In this document: piece after piece, positions 1-12,900 of the stretch
Layout: the number at the start of each line of letters is the position of its first letter
How positions within the stretch are numbered: the stretch's first letter is position 1
DNA from: Osedax fenrisi
Taxonomy: Eukaryota > Annelida > Polychaeta > Sabellida > Siboglinidae
Assembly: GCA_964019155.1 (NCBI GenBank)
Contig: OZ025242.1
Span: forward strand, 90,969,705-91,033,704
DNA: 64,000 nucleotides
Direction of reading: 5' to 3'
Notes under the pieces: model-generated
Told to the model about the DNA's origin: nothing
The model's input: the letters and a program-made list of their open reading frames with translations, nothing else
Database searches by the model: none
Made by a program: the position numbers and the translations under genes

Positions 1-2206
1 TATTGTATAATTTAATAACAAACTACAAAATATATAAGTCAAATATTTTTTTCTGAATAAATAGTAATCAATCGTAAATCATCTATTCAATTTTACATTA
101 ATACTCAATTTCAATTATAAAGATTATATATAAAATGATATTATTTGTATGTGGAAATGGGACGATAATAGTCACTATATAGTATCCACCCATATACAGT
201 TCATTGTAGATTAATTAAATATAATTATTAATATACGTTACTAGGTATTAAATAATTGTTTATCATCCAAATACTCAATTTTTACTCGATTCATTAGCAA
301 TCTAAAATATCGCCGTGAATATTAACTTTAATAAATAAATTTAATAACGTGTTTCTCAGTCATTCAAAACTAATGTATCAAACTGTTTGTATATACCTAA
401 ACGTCATCTATAGCATTACCTGTCACCGTATAGTATTCTAGTAGAGTGGTATTTTAATTACTACTAGAAAAACAGGATATTTTACGTATATTATTTTTAC
501 TAATTAAATATTTTCGAAAAAATATTATTTATATACATATTGTTTTACTATATTTCTAATATCATTACGAAACGACTTTCAATCGAGAAATATCGCGCTA
601 GGGCATCAAATAATTAGAAGTGCAATACTGTATTGCCAATACATGATATCGAATACAGAGTTTAGTCGTACAGCGCAACTTTCAGCCGATGAAGTAAGGT
701 TCGGAATGAAATAAATGAGGGCATTACATTCGCATATCACACTAGGCGTGCATTGTAATGACCTTCACCTCACATCTCCAGGTCATGGGGGGGTTACAGA
801 GGGTGAGTGGTAAATAACGTCAAAGGATAGGTATATTTTATTACATAAATTCTAGTACATCTACGTGTGATATATATGTGTAGCTTTATCAGATATAAGT
901 AGGCGTGGCTTAGTCACGCTATATGATTATGGTATTCGGATTCAATAATACTACAATGTGCGATAGATTAGCCTTATGTGTGGTGTCTGTCTGGCAAGCT
1001 AGTTCCACTGTCCTAGATAATGCGCGATCACACCGTGCGATATATACATATGCGTTGATTGTCAGTAACGATGTAGCCTGCCTAGCGAACACATATTACG
1101 TAATACAATACAATACCAAATCACGTTGTATCTTAAGAGTGCGATGGCAACCCGTGATCTCGTGCGAAGTGTGAATTGCACATTTATAAATAATTATTTA
1201 AATTAATGGATATTATCGGTGCGAGCGAAATCACTGCACGAGATCACTGGTATTCGATCTCATTATATCATAGTGACCACCGTGCTTCGAAACAGTTCAG
1301 GCGTGACGATGAAATATGCTTTATTAGGCACCGTTACAAAGCGATAACACTCCTCGTAAGTGCACGTAAAATAAATAAACAGTTAAACACAACATCGAAA
1401 AAACGAACGAAGAAAAGTGGAAGTATAGAATGGTAATAATAATATAAGGAAATTAGATGTAGAGGATATATATGATTTTATATTAGTATTGCATGATATA
1501 TTATCATTACATTTAATGAATCATTAAACTATATTAATTGTTCTATATAATAGAATAGCATATGTGTATCGCATAGAAAAATATAGTTAGTAAAACATAC
1601 ACGTTTCATTAGATATTATTATACATATTAATATACACATATCATTATTAGAATTAAATAAATATATACCAATAGTTTTTAACACAAAACAAATATAATA
1701 GAGAGATAAATATTTATAAAATATAATATATTATATTGAAATATTACTGGATTGATAATTGTTTTTTTTCTTCCAAATGTTTATTCTATATATTTATACT
1801 AATGAAATTTACATTTTCATTAATTAAATTAATTATTTATATTCTACATACTATATAATTTTTGCATTCATCCCTATATATTTTAATATAATATAATATT
1901 TATTTATATATTTTCCACCTATTTTAAGAATATATATAGTTGAAAATAATTGTTGACCTCTACATTAAAGTTTATATAAAATAGTAAACTGTAGTGTGAG
2001 GTCCAAATCACGTATTAACATAATTATTAAGTTAATAAATATATATTTTTACGATATATTTAAAATAAATATATTAGATATTTATATTAAGATTAAATAC
2101 AATTTATTATAAATAAGATTGACATAAAATATTTATTTTTTATGATATCGTTTTGATACATATATTCTACGAAATATGTTTAATATAATATATGCCTTAT
2201 AGTTAT

Positions 2207-2269
<63 letters not shown>

Positions 2270-2785
2270 TTAACGATGTTATACTATAATAATGGTATAT
2301 CATATAACATTATGATAATAATTATAATAATTATATCATTATGATAATCATATAATAAATATATGCTAATTTAATCCATATATTATATTTTATGTAAGTT
2401 GAATATTTAATAATATTATATATAGATATTATAAATTGAAATAAACTAATAATAATATACAAATTAAAGGCAAATATTTGTATATTTATCTTTAATATAA
2501 AATTTAAATATATTTTCAGTATTTAAATTAAATCTAATAAATAAATTCTAATCTGCACTACTATAATATTTTCAATATCAAAATATTGAAATCATTACAA
2601 AACATATTAATTAATATCTAATAGATTACAACACTAAATATATTATTATATTGTAAATAATATATTTAATATTTGTAATATTAAATATTATACTAAATAT
2701 CGTTATGTATATAACCTTATTTAAGAAATATGAGATATTGTTGTTGACCCTTAGTAACGACATAATTAAAATGTAGGTGGGGTAA
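1..2785. other. AT-rich flank without a supportable gene
   Basis: Almost entirely low-complexity AT-rich sequence. The stretch 640-1440 is visibly richer in G and C and holds two short open frames (923-1174 and 1206-1436) that show no family motif, no convincing splice sites and no resemblance I recognise; I do not call them genes. Positions 1152-1251 can fold as an imperfect stem-loop (arms around GTGATCTCGTGC and GCACGAGATCAC). The island could be an old mobile element or a distal promoter; nothing here decides. Confidence 0.5.
2207..2266. repeat. (TA)n microsatellite
   Basis: About 60 bp of uninterrupted TA dinucleotides. Similar runs recur through the window, mostly between genes and in introns. 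Confidence 0.9.
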
Positions 2786-2820
2786 CTCTTCCGGCACGTG
2801 TATATTTTCTTTTTAATTCC
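2786..2820 (+). promoter_or_regulatory. Candidate RPS11 core promoter / 5' TOP tract
   Basis: Just upstream of the RPS11 start codon lie CTCTTCCGGC (an ETS/GABP-like CTTCCGG and a pyrimidine tract), CACGTG, and a second pyrimidine-rich run TTTTCTTTTT. Ribosomal-protein mRNAs of animals usually begin with a 5' terminal oligopyrimidine tract and often have ETS sites. That either tract is the transcription start is inference from position and composition. Confidence 0.35.
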
Positions 2821-2829
2821 CTATTCAAA

Positions 2830-5202
2830 ATGGCTGAGCAGGTTATTTTAATGTTTTAACTTGAACACATCAACAAGCGATATTTATGACGTTTAATAAT
2901 ATATTTTTTACTTTAAAATATAAATAATAAATTATGAAATTAATATCCTTAATTTCAATAAAAAATCAACCTGTATTATTAAAATTAAATCAATTTAATA
3001 CAATGTTTACATTTGTAAAATATTTTTTTTAGTCCGAGAAAGCTTTTCAAAAGCAAATCAATGTTTTCTTGAACAAGAAAACTGTATTGGCTGGCAAAGC
3101 TAAGAAAGAGAGACATGTACGCAACGTAGGACTCGGATTTAAAACTCCACGTGAGGTTTGTAAATTAATTAATACTTTATTATTATGTTAAATAATATAT
3201 TATTTTAACATTATATTGATAAATATTTCACTATCGAATATAAATGATGATACACTTCACGATGGTCTTCATAATAACCCTGATGAAAATGTGTATTCTG
3301 ATTTTTTTAAACTAATATTTATCAATTAAAATATATATTTGAATGATTATTTATTTTTGATATTAAATTAAATTGTGTACTAATAAATTAAATGATGATA
3401 TATATCACGATGGTCTACATATAATACGATGCTGACAATGTGTAGTCTGATTTTCATATCTAAATAATTTTCATAAACAATAAATTAAAAAATTGTTGGT
3501 GATATTAAATTAAAATAATATACATTTTGTTTCCATCCTATTTAATGATGATATATATCACGATGGTCTACATATAATACGATGCTGACAATGTGTAGTC
3601 TGATTTTCATATCTAAATAATTTACATATTTTATTAAATGATGATATATATCACGATGGTCTACATATAATACGATGCTGACAATGTGTAGTCTGATTTT
3701 CATATAAAAATAATGTTCATAAACAATAAATTAAAAAATTGTTGGTGAAATTAAATTAAAATAATATACATTTTGTTTCCATCCTATTGAATGATGATAT
3801 ATATCACGATGGTCTACATATAATACTATGCTGACAATGTGTTGTCTGATTTTAATATTTGTAATAAGTTTATTTTTCATTAAATAAATAAAAGTTGTTC
3901 TGGTAGATAATAATCTCAGATGACTTAAATTTAGTTTATTTCATAATTATTGTATATAAACTGATTGTATAGGTTTAATTTTATAAATTTCTCCGTTATT
4001 ATTTCATAATTATGAAATAAACTTAATTTAGTGTCTTCTGAAATGTTCTTGTGATAACTTATATTATATAATATGACTCAGTTTATTTTGATTACGACAG
4101 TTTCATTTTTTAAATATGGTTATTTAAATATATAAACCTTATTTATAGTTTTATCTAACTTTATATATTGTGATTAATTATTTACCTAACATTGTTCAGA
4201 ATAAACAAAAGCTTTCTTATATATTAAATTAAAATAATATTTATAGTTTTATCTGGAAAAAGCGTTTTATTAATTATATATGTAACCTTAACTCTTAGTG
4301 AAATATTTTATAAATATATTTTTTAAATATATATTAATTATATTTAAAACGTATTTAGTATTCATAAAAAAGATTATTTTAATTATGTAATATTTTATTC
4401 AAATACAATATAAAATAGGAATACCATTGATCTCGTTCAGTGTGATTAAATATTAATCTAAATAATTATTTATAAATAGTATATTTGAAATATGCACGAA
4501 ATCACTGTTAAATTTTAGATATATTATACACAATTTATTGTTTTTTTTTCCTATATCAAATACCCTTAAGAGGGATACAAAAATTATTAAATGATGATAA
4601 ATATCACGATGGTCTACATATAGATAATGGTGTATTCTGATTTTATAATATATTTACTTTTATTAATTTTAATATACATATATATGTAGATAATAATAAA
4701 ACCATAATCACAATAGGCCATTGAAGGTACCTACATCGATAAGAAGTGTCCATTTGTTGGTAATGTTAACATCAGAGGACGTATCCTTACTGGAACTATC
4801 ATCAAGATGAAAATGAACCGTACCATTGTTATCCGTCGTGATTATCTTCATTATATTCGTAAATATAACCGATTTGAAAAACGTCACAAGAACATCTCTG
4901 TTCATCTCAGTCCTTGTTTCAGGTTAATATTTGTATAGAAATTCTAATATTTATATTTACTATATACATATTCTTTTATTATATAATGGTTTTATCTAAT
5001 TATATGACAAATTATACTATTTTTTAATTATTTAAATATTATTTTTAATAGTATATATAATTTTTTTTTTATTCTTAGGGATACAAATGTTGGAGACCTC
5101 GTAACTGTTGGAGAATGCAGACCACTCTCAAAGACCGTACGCTTCAATACTTTGAAAGTGACCAAATCTTCTAACTCCAAGAAGGCTTTTGTGAAATTTT
5201 AA
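2830..5202 (+). CDS. RPS11: 40S ribosomal protein S11 (uS17), four exons
   Basis: Exons 2830-2841, 3033-3155, 4717-4922 and 5079-5202 join in frame to 465 nt, giving 154 residues, close to the usual 155-160. The product is the small-subunit ribosomal protein uS17, which binds 18S rRNA. Recognisable family segments include VGLGFKTPREAIEGTYIDKK spanning the exon 2/3 junction, then RGRILTGTIIKMKMNRTIVI, RRDYLHYIRKYNRFEKRHKN and a C-terminal VTVGECRPLSKTVRF. The first exon codes only MAEQ, as is common for ribosomal-protein genes with a tiny first exon. All three donors are GTT-type (GTTATT, GTTTGT, GTTAAT). Intron 2 (1.56 kb, much longer than its neighbours) hosts six snoRNA copies. The gene converges on COX6B. 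A poly(A) signal lies 8 nt past the stop. Identification is secure. Confidence 0.96.
3241..3304 (+). ncRNA. SNORD35: Box C/D snoRNA, SNORD35-like copy 1
   Basis: Box C ATGATGA at 3244-3250 and box D CTGA at 3298-3301, flanked by AAA/TTT that can form a short terminal stem. The antisense element CACGATGGTCT is shared with human SNORD35, whose B copy also lies in an RPS11 intron. The most divergent copy (CTTCATAATA after the core). Confidence 0.8.
3389..3454 (+). ncRNA. SNORD35: Box C/D snoRNA, SNORD35-like copy 2
   Basis: Box C at 3392-3398, internal CTGA (candidate D') near 3432, box D at 3447-3450. The core CACGATGGTCT is complementary, with one G-U pair, to the conserved 28S rRNA stretch AGACCGTCGTG; SNORD35 is known to guide 2'-O-methylation in 28S rRNA. 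Spliced-intron processing is the expected route of maturation. Confidence 0.85.
3542..3607 (+). ncRNA. SNORD35: Box C/D snoRNA, SNORD35-like copy 3
   Basis: Box C at 3545-3551 and box D at 3600-3603. Practically identical to copy 2 through the whole snoRNA body; the spacer before it (containing AAATTGTTGGTGA) recurs before copy 5, showing that snoRNA plus spacer duplicated together. Confidence 0.85.
3635..3700 (+). ncRNA. SNORD35: Box C/D snoRNA, SNORD35-like copy 4
   Basis: Box C at 3638-3644 and box D at 3693-3696, same body as copies 2 and 3. It follows copy 3 after only about 30 bp, a very short spacing for intronic snoRNAs. Confidence 0.85.
3788..3853 (+). ncRNA. SNORD35: Box C/D snoRNA, SNORD35-like copy 5
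   Basis: Box C at 3791-3797 and box D at 3846-3849, with a few substitutions relative to copies 2-4 (TACTATG for TACGATG, GTTGT for GTAGT) outside the boxes and the antisense core. Confidence 0.83.
4588..4644 (+). ncRNA. SNORD35: Box C/D snoRNA, SNORD35-like copy 6
   Basis: Box C at 4591-4597 and box D at 4637-4640. Shorter than the others because the segment with the internal CTGA is deleted, yet the core CACGATGGTCTACATA is intact. It lies about 75 nt from the 3' splice site (4716), a spacing typical of efficiently processed intronic C/D snoRNAs, so it may be the best-placed functional copy. Confidence 0.8.
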
Positions 5203-5210
5203 TTTCATAA

Positions 5211-5216
5211 AATAAA
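5211..5216 (+). terminator. RPS11 poly(A) signal AATAAA
   Basis: Canonical AATAAA 8 nt past the RPS11 stop codon, so the 3' UTR is probably very short. Confidence 0.7.
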
Positions 5217-6874
5217 ATTGTATACAAATTATATTTCTTTATATGTCTAATATAAAAATTGTAAATATAAAATACTAATTTTATTCATCATATTTTCTTT
5301 CTTTTATATTCAAATTTTGTGTATTTATTTATATACTTATATTTATAATTCATTTAGAATAGTTTTCCTAAATACCAATTATTTGTAGTTTACATATATC
5401 TCGATAAGGATATGATAATTATTATATATATTCTAAATTTGTTCTAAAGACTTCAAAGTTCCTGTTAAAATTCTATCTCTTCAATATAAAAATGTGAGGA
5501 GGTGACGGAACTTCACTAATTAATTTTTTTATTATATACAATTAATCTAGTTCTTATAAAATGCTCGCAATCAATATTTATAAATAATTTACCAATGTGA
5601 ACCGGTTTAGTGCTCATCCCATTTCACATGTTAAAAAATAGTGAATGCCTTATGTATATAAGACCATTAAAAAAACTATTTAATGTATTAAATTAATTTG
5701 TTGTTATATATATTGGATATTCATATTTAATTCAATCTGGAGAAATAATAATTAAATTGAGTTTTTTAAATGAATATTGAAAATATTAAAATTATATTTA
5801 TTAAAAAAGTATACTTATTTGTAATTATAATAGTCAATTTTTCTTCACTTTAATATACATACATGAATGATTTGTTATACTGTATAACTTATACATAAGT
5901 TGCACAACAAAATCTTCGAGGCAATATGCTTTTGAAATTTCAATTAATATTCAATTCATAATTTATTTAGAAATACAAAATAGTGTTTTTTATGCTACTT
6001 CTAAACTGATTTCATAAATAATTTGTTAACGGATACTAAGTCAACATTTATCATTAATTTATATTAAACTATTTAAATTCTAGCTAATTTTCATGCTGCA
6101 GTATCCTATTAAATAACTATTGTACAATTGAATTAATGTCAATATGTATCGAGCCAATAGTATTGGCTTATACATATTCTGGGTATAAATTATATTACAA
6201 AGTATTTAATTTCTATACACAGTCAACTCCCAGTATCTCAGAATCATATGAACAGACAAAATGTGCGATATAATTTTACTTATATACTTACATATATTTA
6301 GTAAATACTATTTACACATACAAAATCAAACTTGCAATGTAGAAATTTATGAGATATCAAGAGTTCACTATTATTCAAAACATTATAATTTATAATGACT
6401 TATAATTGAACATCTACTCTACAAGTATTGATGTTATCTTATTGCATTATTGTTCAGTATATATTTTATGATATAAAATGAATAAAAAAACTATTTTATA
6501 TATTATGATTGTAATAAATATGATATAAATAGGCTTGTATTGTAATATAATTGAATACATTATATCATTTAGTTATTATATCCATTATATGTTATATAAA
6601 TAATATATAAAACATCTTTCTATTCAAATTGAATTTATAAATATATTCATATTTTATAAAAATACAAAAATGTTATATATACCACTTAATATTACCCATT
6701 TCAGAGTACACGATAGTAAATATCTTGAATTAACCAATTTAATTTTTATATTAGTATAGAATTGTCTAAAATAATGTTTCTATATTTATTTTACATATGA
6801 ATCATTTAATAAATAATATATATTAATATAGTAAATAAAAGTAAAATAATCTAAATTGATGTTGAATAAACACT
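5217..6874. other. Intergenic space between convergent RPS11 and COX6B
   Basis: About 1.6 kb of AT-rich sequence without conserved coding, RNA or repeat signals that I can recognise. Confidence 0.5.
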
Positions 6875-6880
6875 TTTATT
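6875..6880 (-). terminator. COX6B poly(A) signal
   Basis: TTTATT on the plus strand reads AATAAA on the minus strand, about 48 nt past the COX6B stop codon. Confidence 0.65.
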
Positions 6881-6927
6881 CATAAATATACACAATTATA
6901 GTAATAATTATTTTCAATAAGATAGGT

Positions 6928-9900
6928 TTAGATTTTTCCAGCAAAAGAGCCAACTTCACGCTGTTCATCCCATTTCTCATGCCATTCACGAGGACACAGA
7001 GACTTGTATACTTTCATAAAGTAATCACATGGTTCATAATCAGTTCCCTTTACCTTCTGACATCTGTGATAATCAACATAATTCTGCCAGCAATTCCTAT
7101 AAAATAATAAATTGTTAATATTTATATTATTATGAATTATTATATACTAGTAATATAGTGTAGTTATAATTTGATTAAATTGTAATCCAATTAAATATTT
7201 TGTAATTAATAGTTCTGATATAATTTATATTTAAATAATTTTCATTTAATAAGAAATCCCGGATGAAAACATTATAAATATTGTTATCAGCGCTTGTTAT
7301 TATATAGTAATAGCCATAGTTTATTAAAATTTCTATCCTTTAATATTAATTTTTAAAATTAGGTTTTTAAATGATAACAAAAATATATAATAAAATTAGC
7401 ATAATGTTCTCACTATGAAATTATGAATTAGATGGAACATATATATAATAAATAATTATGAGATATTAAATCTCATAATATATATTTACTTAATTAATGC
7501 TGACAATTTGAGAAATATCTAAAAATATAGCAACATAGAATTTTACAGTTTAAAATTTTCTTAACATTTTTTCATTTTAATTAATGTAGTCGATAATAAT
7601 CATGAGTTCTAGTATATTGATTTATTTGGTAGCATATTTCAAAAATATATACAGATATTTACAATAACATAAATATATATAACTATATATTGATAACTCA
7701 TTAATACATTAAAAACTTTGTATTTATTTAAATGAAGCCATTACAAAAATTACATTTATTTCCATTCAAAATTGTTGATGTTACGCATGCAAAAACATAA
7801 TTCAAACTCCAATACACGTTAGCTAACATTAGTATACGGTCCAAGAGTTAACTATCTAAGGGATCTACTATGTATGTATATCTTAAAATATTTATATTCT
7901 ATATTTAGTCGAAAATAATGATATGAAACGATAACAAATTTTCTATTATTATTAATTAATTTTATTTTAGTAAAATCAATATCAAATCGTAATATTTATT
8001 ATATGTATTTAATTTATTGATAATTTTAATTAATATAATTATACGAAAATGTTTATTAAAGACATACTAGTGTCACCAAAAATACGCCCACATTTACATT
8101 TAAACAGATAGTAAAACGCTATTTTCACTATAAATAGTCCACTGCATTTATTATTTGGTTGATTGCCAACATTTTTTTTGCTATATATTATGATTTTATA
8201 TATCTATAGATTACCATTTTATTTACCTATATAAAATTATATGTTGAAAAGTACCAATAATTCAAAATTATAAATTAGTAAATTTGAAAAGTCAACAATA
8301 AATAAATTCAATAAAATTCAAATAAATTTTAAAGTAATAAAATTATACATTATGCTAATATAAAATCAATATTATAAAGTAATAGTTTTATATTTTCTTA
8401 TCAATATATAAATCTTATTTTTATAAAATTTATATATGAGATATAAAACATAAGATTACATATCAAGATATTATTATTAATATTAATTCACCAAACATTA
8501 TAAATAGTCGATTATACAAATTTAATATAGCTGCTATACAGAAAATTAATATGCTTTTATAAATAAAATTTCTAAATTATGTTTTTTTTTGTCTTTATAA
8601 AAATATATTAACTATATATTAAATAAAGATATAAACTAAATATATATTTATTATTGGCGAATATAAACAATATATATCAATATAAAAATTACTTTAAAAT
8701 ATCAATTAAATTAAAATTAAATTACATTTTAATATAAAAATATAGTAATTTTGACCTTTATAAATACACTGTTAGTGTGAATTCAACATTTTATGAAAAC
8801 AGCTTTTTAAGTTTGGCAACAATCAACATACAATATCATCATTTATATTAGACATTTATTTAGACAAATAATATTTGAATGAATGTTTTTTATTAGAATT
8901 TTGAATATTTCACATGAGCTCATATATATTTATATATCATTAAAATATAATATATATTTATAATTATTAAAAAGTACATTAAAGTTAATTAAAAAACATA
9001 ATTTAATATAAATATAAGTCATATATTTTTTCTTAAAAATTAGAATTTTATCTTTTAAAAAATTAAAAATCAGCAACTAATAGATCATAAAGCAATGTTG
9101 TGAAAATAGTTTTAAGTAGATTATTAAACCAAATTATAGAATAAAAAAAAAATTATAAATTTCGAGGATAGGTATTTTGATTTATATTGATTTAAAAAGT
9201 ATCGAATTTGGAAAATTTGATAACAAATTATTTTTTATGGATGAATTAATAAAAAAATATATTCACTAGGTTAGATTTTTAAGATAATTTATGTTTATTT
9301 AAAACATATCTACAATATACTACAACAAAAATTAAATAATATAAAATATATAAAAAGTTATCAGGGAAACAAATTTGTATAAAAAACAAATATTGTGAAT
9401 TTTGTCATATATGTAAATCAGTATAAATATATGATTATTTAATATTTGTTAGTCTATTACTATATATCTATATAGAGAATATATGATTTAATCTTATAGA
9501 AAAAAAATAATTAAATTTATTAAATAAATAAAAAATCTGAGTCGGGGTGCGGGGATGATTATTGATTTCACTTGGAATGACCCATATATACAATATTAGT
9601 TATATATTTTTTCATACATATTATACAAATTATAGTAATAGTAGACTATTATCAAAGATTTTCCGAAGGAAAGATATAACACTTACGCGAAATCGTGTAA
9701 TTCGAATTTGTATACAAAATACCCTGGTGCCACCTATAGCGGGTTACTTTTAGGAACTATGCGTTGTTTATAATGTAAATTCGTATTTAACTATACACTT
9801 TTAAAATGTTAAATAATATGCTTTAAATTAATATTTATATGATGACAACTAAGTGTTCATTACTAATATATAACAAACAAATATGATATGTATGTTTTAA

Positions 9901-12900
9901 ATGCTATAAGTATATATTTAGTGAGTAAAAGCTAATTTATATTGCATGTAATTTAATAGAGCAATGAAAACATTGTTGTATGCAAAAAGAGCTGAACCTA
10001 AATCTATTTCAGTGATTTCGATACTACTGCTAGCAGCGGTTCGGGCTATTACTAAATTACGTTGCATGCATAGGGAGTGTTATATCTTTGCTTCGCAAAA
10101 TCTTTGCTATTATTATTAATAGTAAATCAATATGTAGTATACATTTTATATATGAATTTTGGTAGCTCTATGAAACATCGTTTTTCAATAACTTCTAATG
10201 AATATAATTATCTGAAAATTTCGGAACATTAACATAACATTTGTCCGAATTGTAATTAGTAATAATACAAATAAGTGAATTTAATTTTCTTCTTAAAAAT
10301 TTAAATTTGGTTACAATTAGGATGCCCTTAATACGGTAATAAAAAATATAATTGTTGTTAAATCGGATTATATATTTTGTATATATTCAAGTTTAATTAT
10401 CAATATATAAATCTTATTTTTATAAAATTTATATATGAGATATAAAACATAAGATTACATATCAAGATATTATTATTAATATTAATTCACCAAACATTAT
10501 AAATAGTCGATTATACAAATTTAATATAGCTGCTATACAGAAAATTAATATGCTTTTATAAATAAAATTTCTAAATTATGTTTTTTTTTGTCTTTATAAA
10601 AATATATTAACTATATATTAAATAAAGATATAAACTAAATATATATTTATTATTGGCGAATATAAACAATATATATCAATATAAAAATTACTTTAAAATA
10701 TCAATTAAATTAAAATTAAATTACATTTTAATATAAAAATATAGTAATTTTGACCTTTATAAATACACTGTTAGTGTGAATTCAACATTTTATGAAAACA
10801 GCTTTTTAAGTTTGGCAACAATCAACATACAATATCATCATTTATATTAGACATTTATTTAGACAAATAATATTTGAATGAATGTTTTTTATTAGAATTT
10901 TGAATATTTCACATGAGCTCATATATATTTATATATCATTAAAATATAATATATATTTATAATTATTAAAAAGTACATTAAAGTTAATTAAAAAACATAA
11001 TTTAATATAAATATAAGTCATATATTTTTTCTTAAAAATTAGAATTTTATCTTTTAAAAAATTAAAAATCAGCAACTAATAGATCATAAAGCAATGTTGT
11101 GAAAATAGTTTTAAGTAGATTATTAAACCAAATTATAGAATAAAAAAAAAATTATAAATTTCGAGGATAGGTATTTTGATTTATATTGATTTAAAAAGTA
11201 TCGAATTTGGAAAATTTGATAACAAATTATTTTTTATGGATGAATTAATAAAAAAATATATTCACTAGGTTAGATTTTTAAGATAATTTATGTTTATTTA
11301 AAACATATCTACAATATACTACAACAAAAATTAAATAATATAAAATATATAAAAAGTTATCAGGGAAACAAATTTGTATAAAAAACAAATATTGTGAATT
11401 TTGTCATATATGTAAATCAGTATAAATATATGATTATTTAATATTTGTTAGTCTATTACTATATATCTATATAGAGAATATATGATTTAATCTTATAGAA
11501 AAAAAATAATTAAATTTATTAAATAAATAAAAAATCTGAGTCGGGGTGCGGGGATGATTATTGATTTCACTTGGAATGACCCATATATACAATATTAGTT
11601 ATATATTTTTTCATACATATTATACAAATTATAGTAATAGTAGACTATTATCAAAGATTTTCCGAAGGAAAGATATAACACTTACGCGAAATCGTGTAAT
11701 TCGAATTTGTATACAAAATACCCTGGTGCCACCTATAGCGGGTTACTTTTAGGAACTATGCGTTGTTTATAATGTAAATTCGTATTTAACTATACACTTT
11801 TAAAATGTTAAATAATATGCTTTAAATTAATATTTATATGATGACAACTAAGTGTTCATTACTAATATATAACAAACAAATATGATATGTATGTTTTAAA
11901 TGCTATAAGTATATATTTAGTGAGTAAAAGCTAATTTATATTGCATGTAATTTAATAGAGCAATGAAAACATTGTTGTATGCAAAAAGAGCTGAACCTAA
12001 ATCTATTTCAGTGATTTCGATACTACTGCTAGCAGCGGTTCGGGCTATTACTAAATTACGTTGCATGCATAGGGAGTGTTATATCTTTGCTTCGCAAAAT
12101 CTTTGCTATTATTATTAATAGTAAATCAATATGTAGTATACATTTTATATATGAATTTTGGTAGCTCTATGAAACATCGTTTTTCAATAACTTCTAATGA
12201 ATATAATTATCTGAAAATTTCGGAACATTAACATAACATTTGTCCGAATTGTAATTAGTAATAATACAAATAAGTGAATTTAATTTTCTTCTTAAAAATT
12301 TAAATTTGGTTACAATTAGGATGCCCTTAATACGGTAATAAAAAATATAATTGTTGTTAAATAGGATTATATATTTTGTATATATTCAAGTTTAATTATA
12401 AAAAATTATTTGTAGTTTTAAGTAATTTAAATTAAACAAAATTAATCAAGTAACTTCTTGCTATATTACATCTATTTTTTCTAATAGGTACATTATTTTA
12501 ATTAGACTTTTTTACACCATTTTAATTAAAATATCGTTTTTTATTAAAATTTGTACTTTTATCATGAAAATATATTTCGAGTATATGAATATATATTAAT
12601 CTAATAAATAAAATTGTAGTTTATCTATAATATAGATTATATATATATATATATATAAAATGTGTTATATTATATATAGAAAATTATTATTATTAAATTC
12701 CATTATTCACAATACTCATAATTCCATTATAAAAATCTAAACAAATAAATAAATGAATTTTAGTAATATTAATATAGTATTAAATATGATTTATGGATCA
12801 TGTGTACAAGTGTACTATCCTTCATATAAATACTAGGATGTATATTTTTAATATCATTCATATAAGTTATAGATTATTTTTATTTGGAAATTGATTAACT

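Noticed and set aside
4708..4905. Minus-strand open frame across RPS11 exon 3
   Set aside because: Antisense shadow of a certain exon.
9562..11752. Identical 63-codon open frames at 9562 and 11561
   Set aside because: Identity reflects the 2-kb duplication. The peptide has no recognisable motif and lies in the COX6B intron; two copies are not independent evidence of coding.
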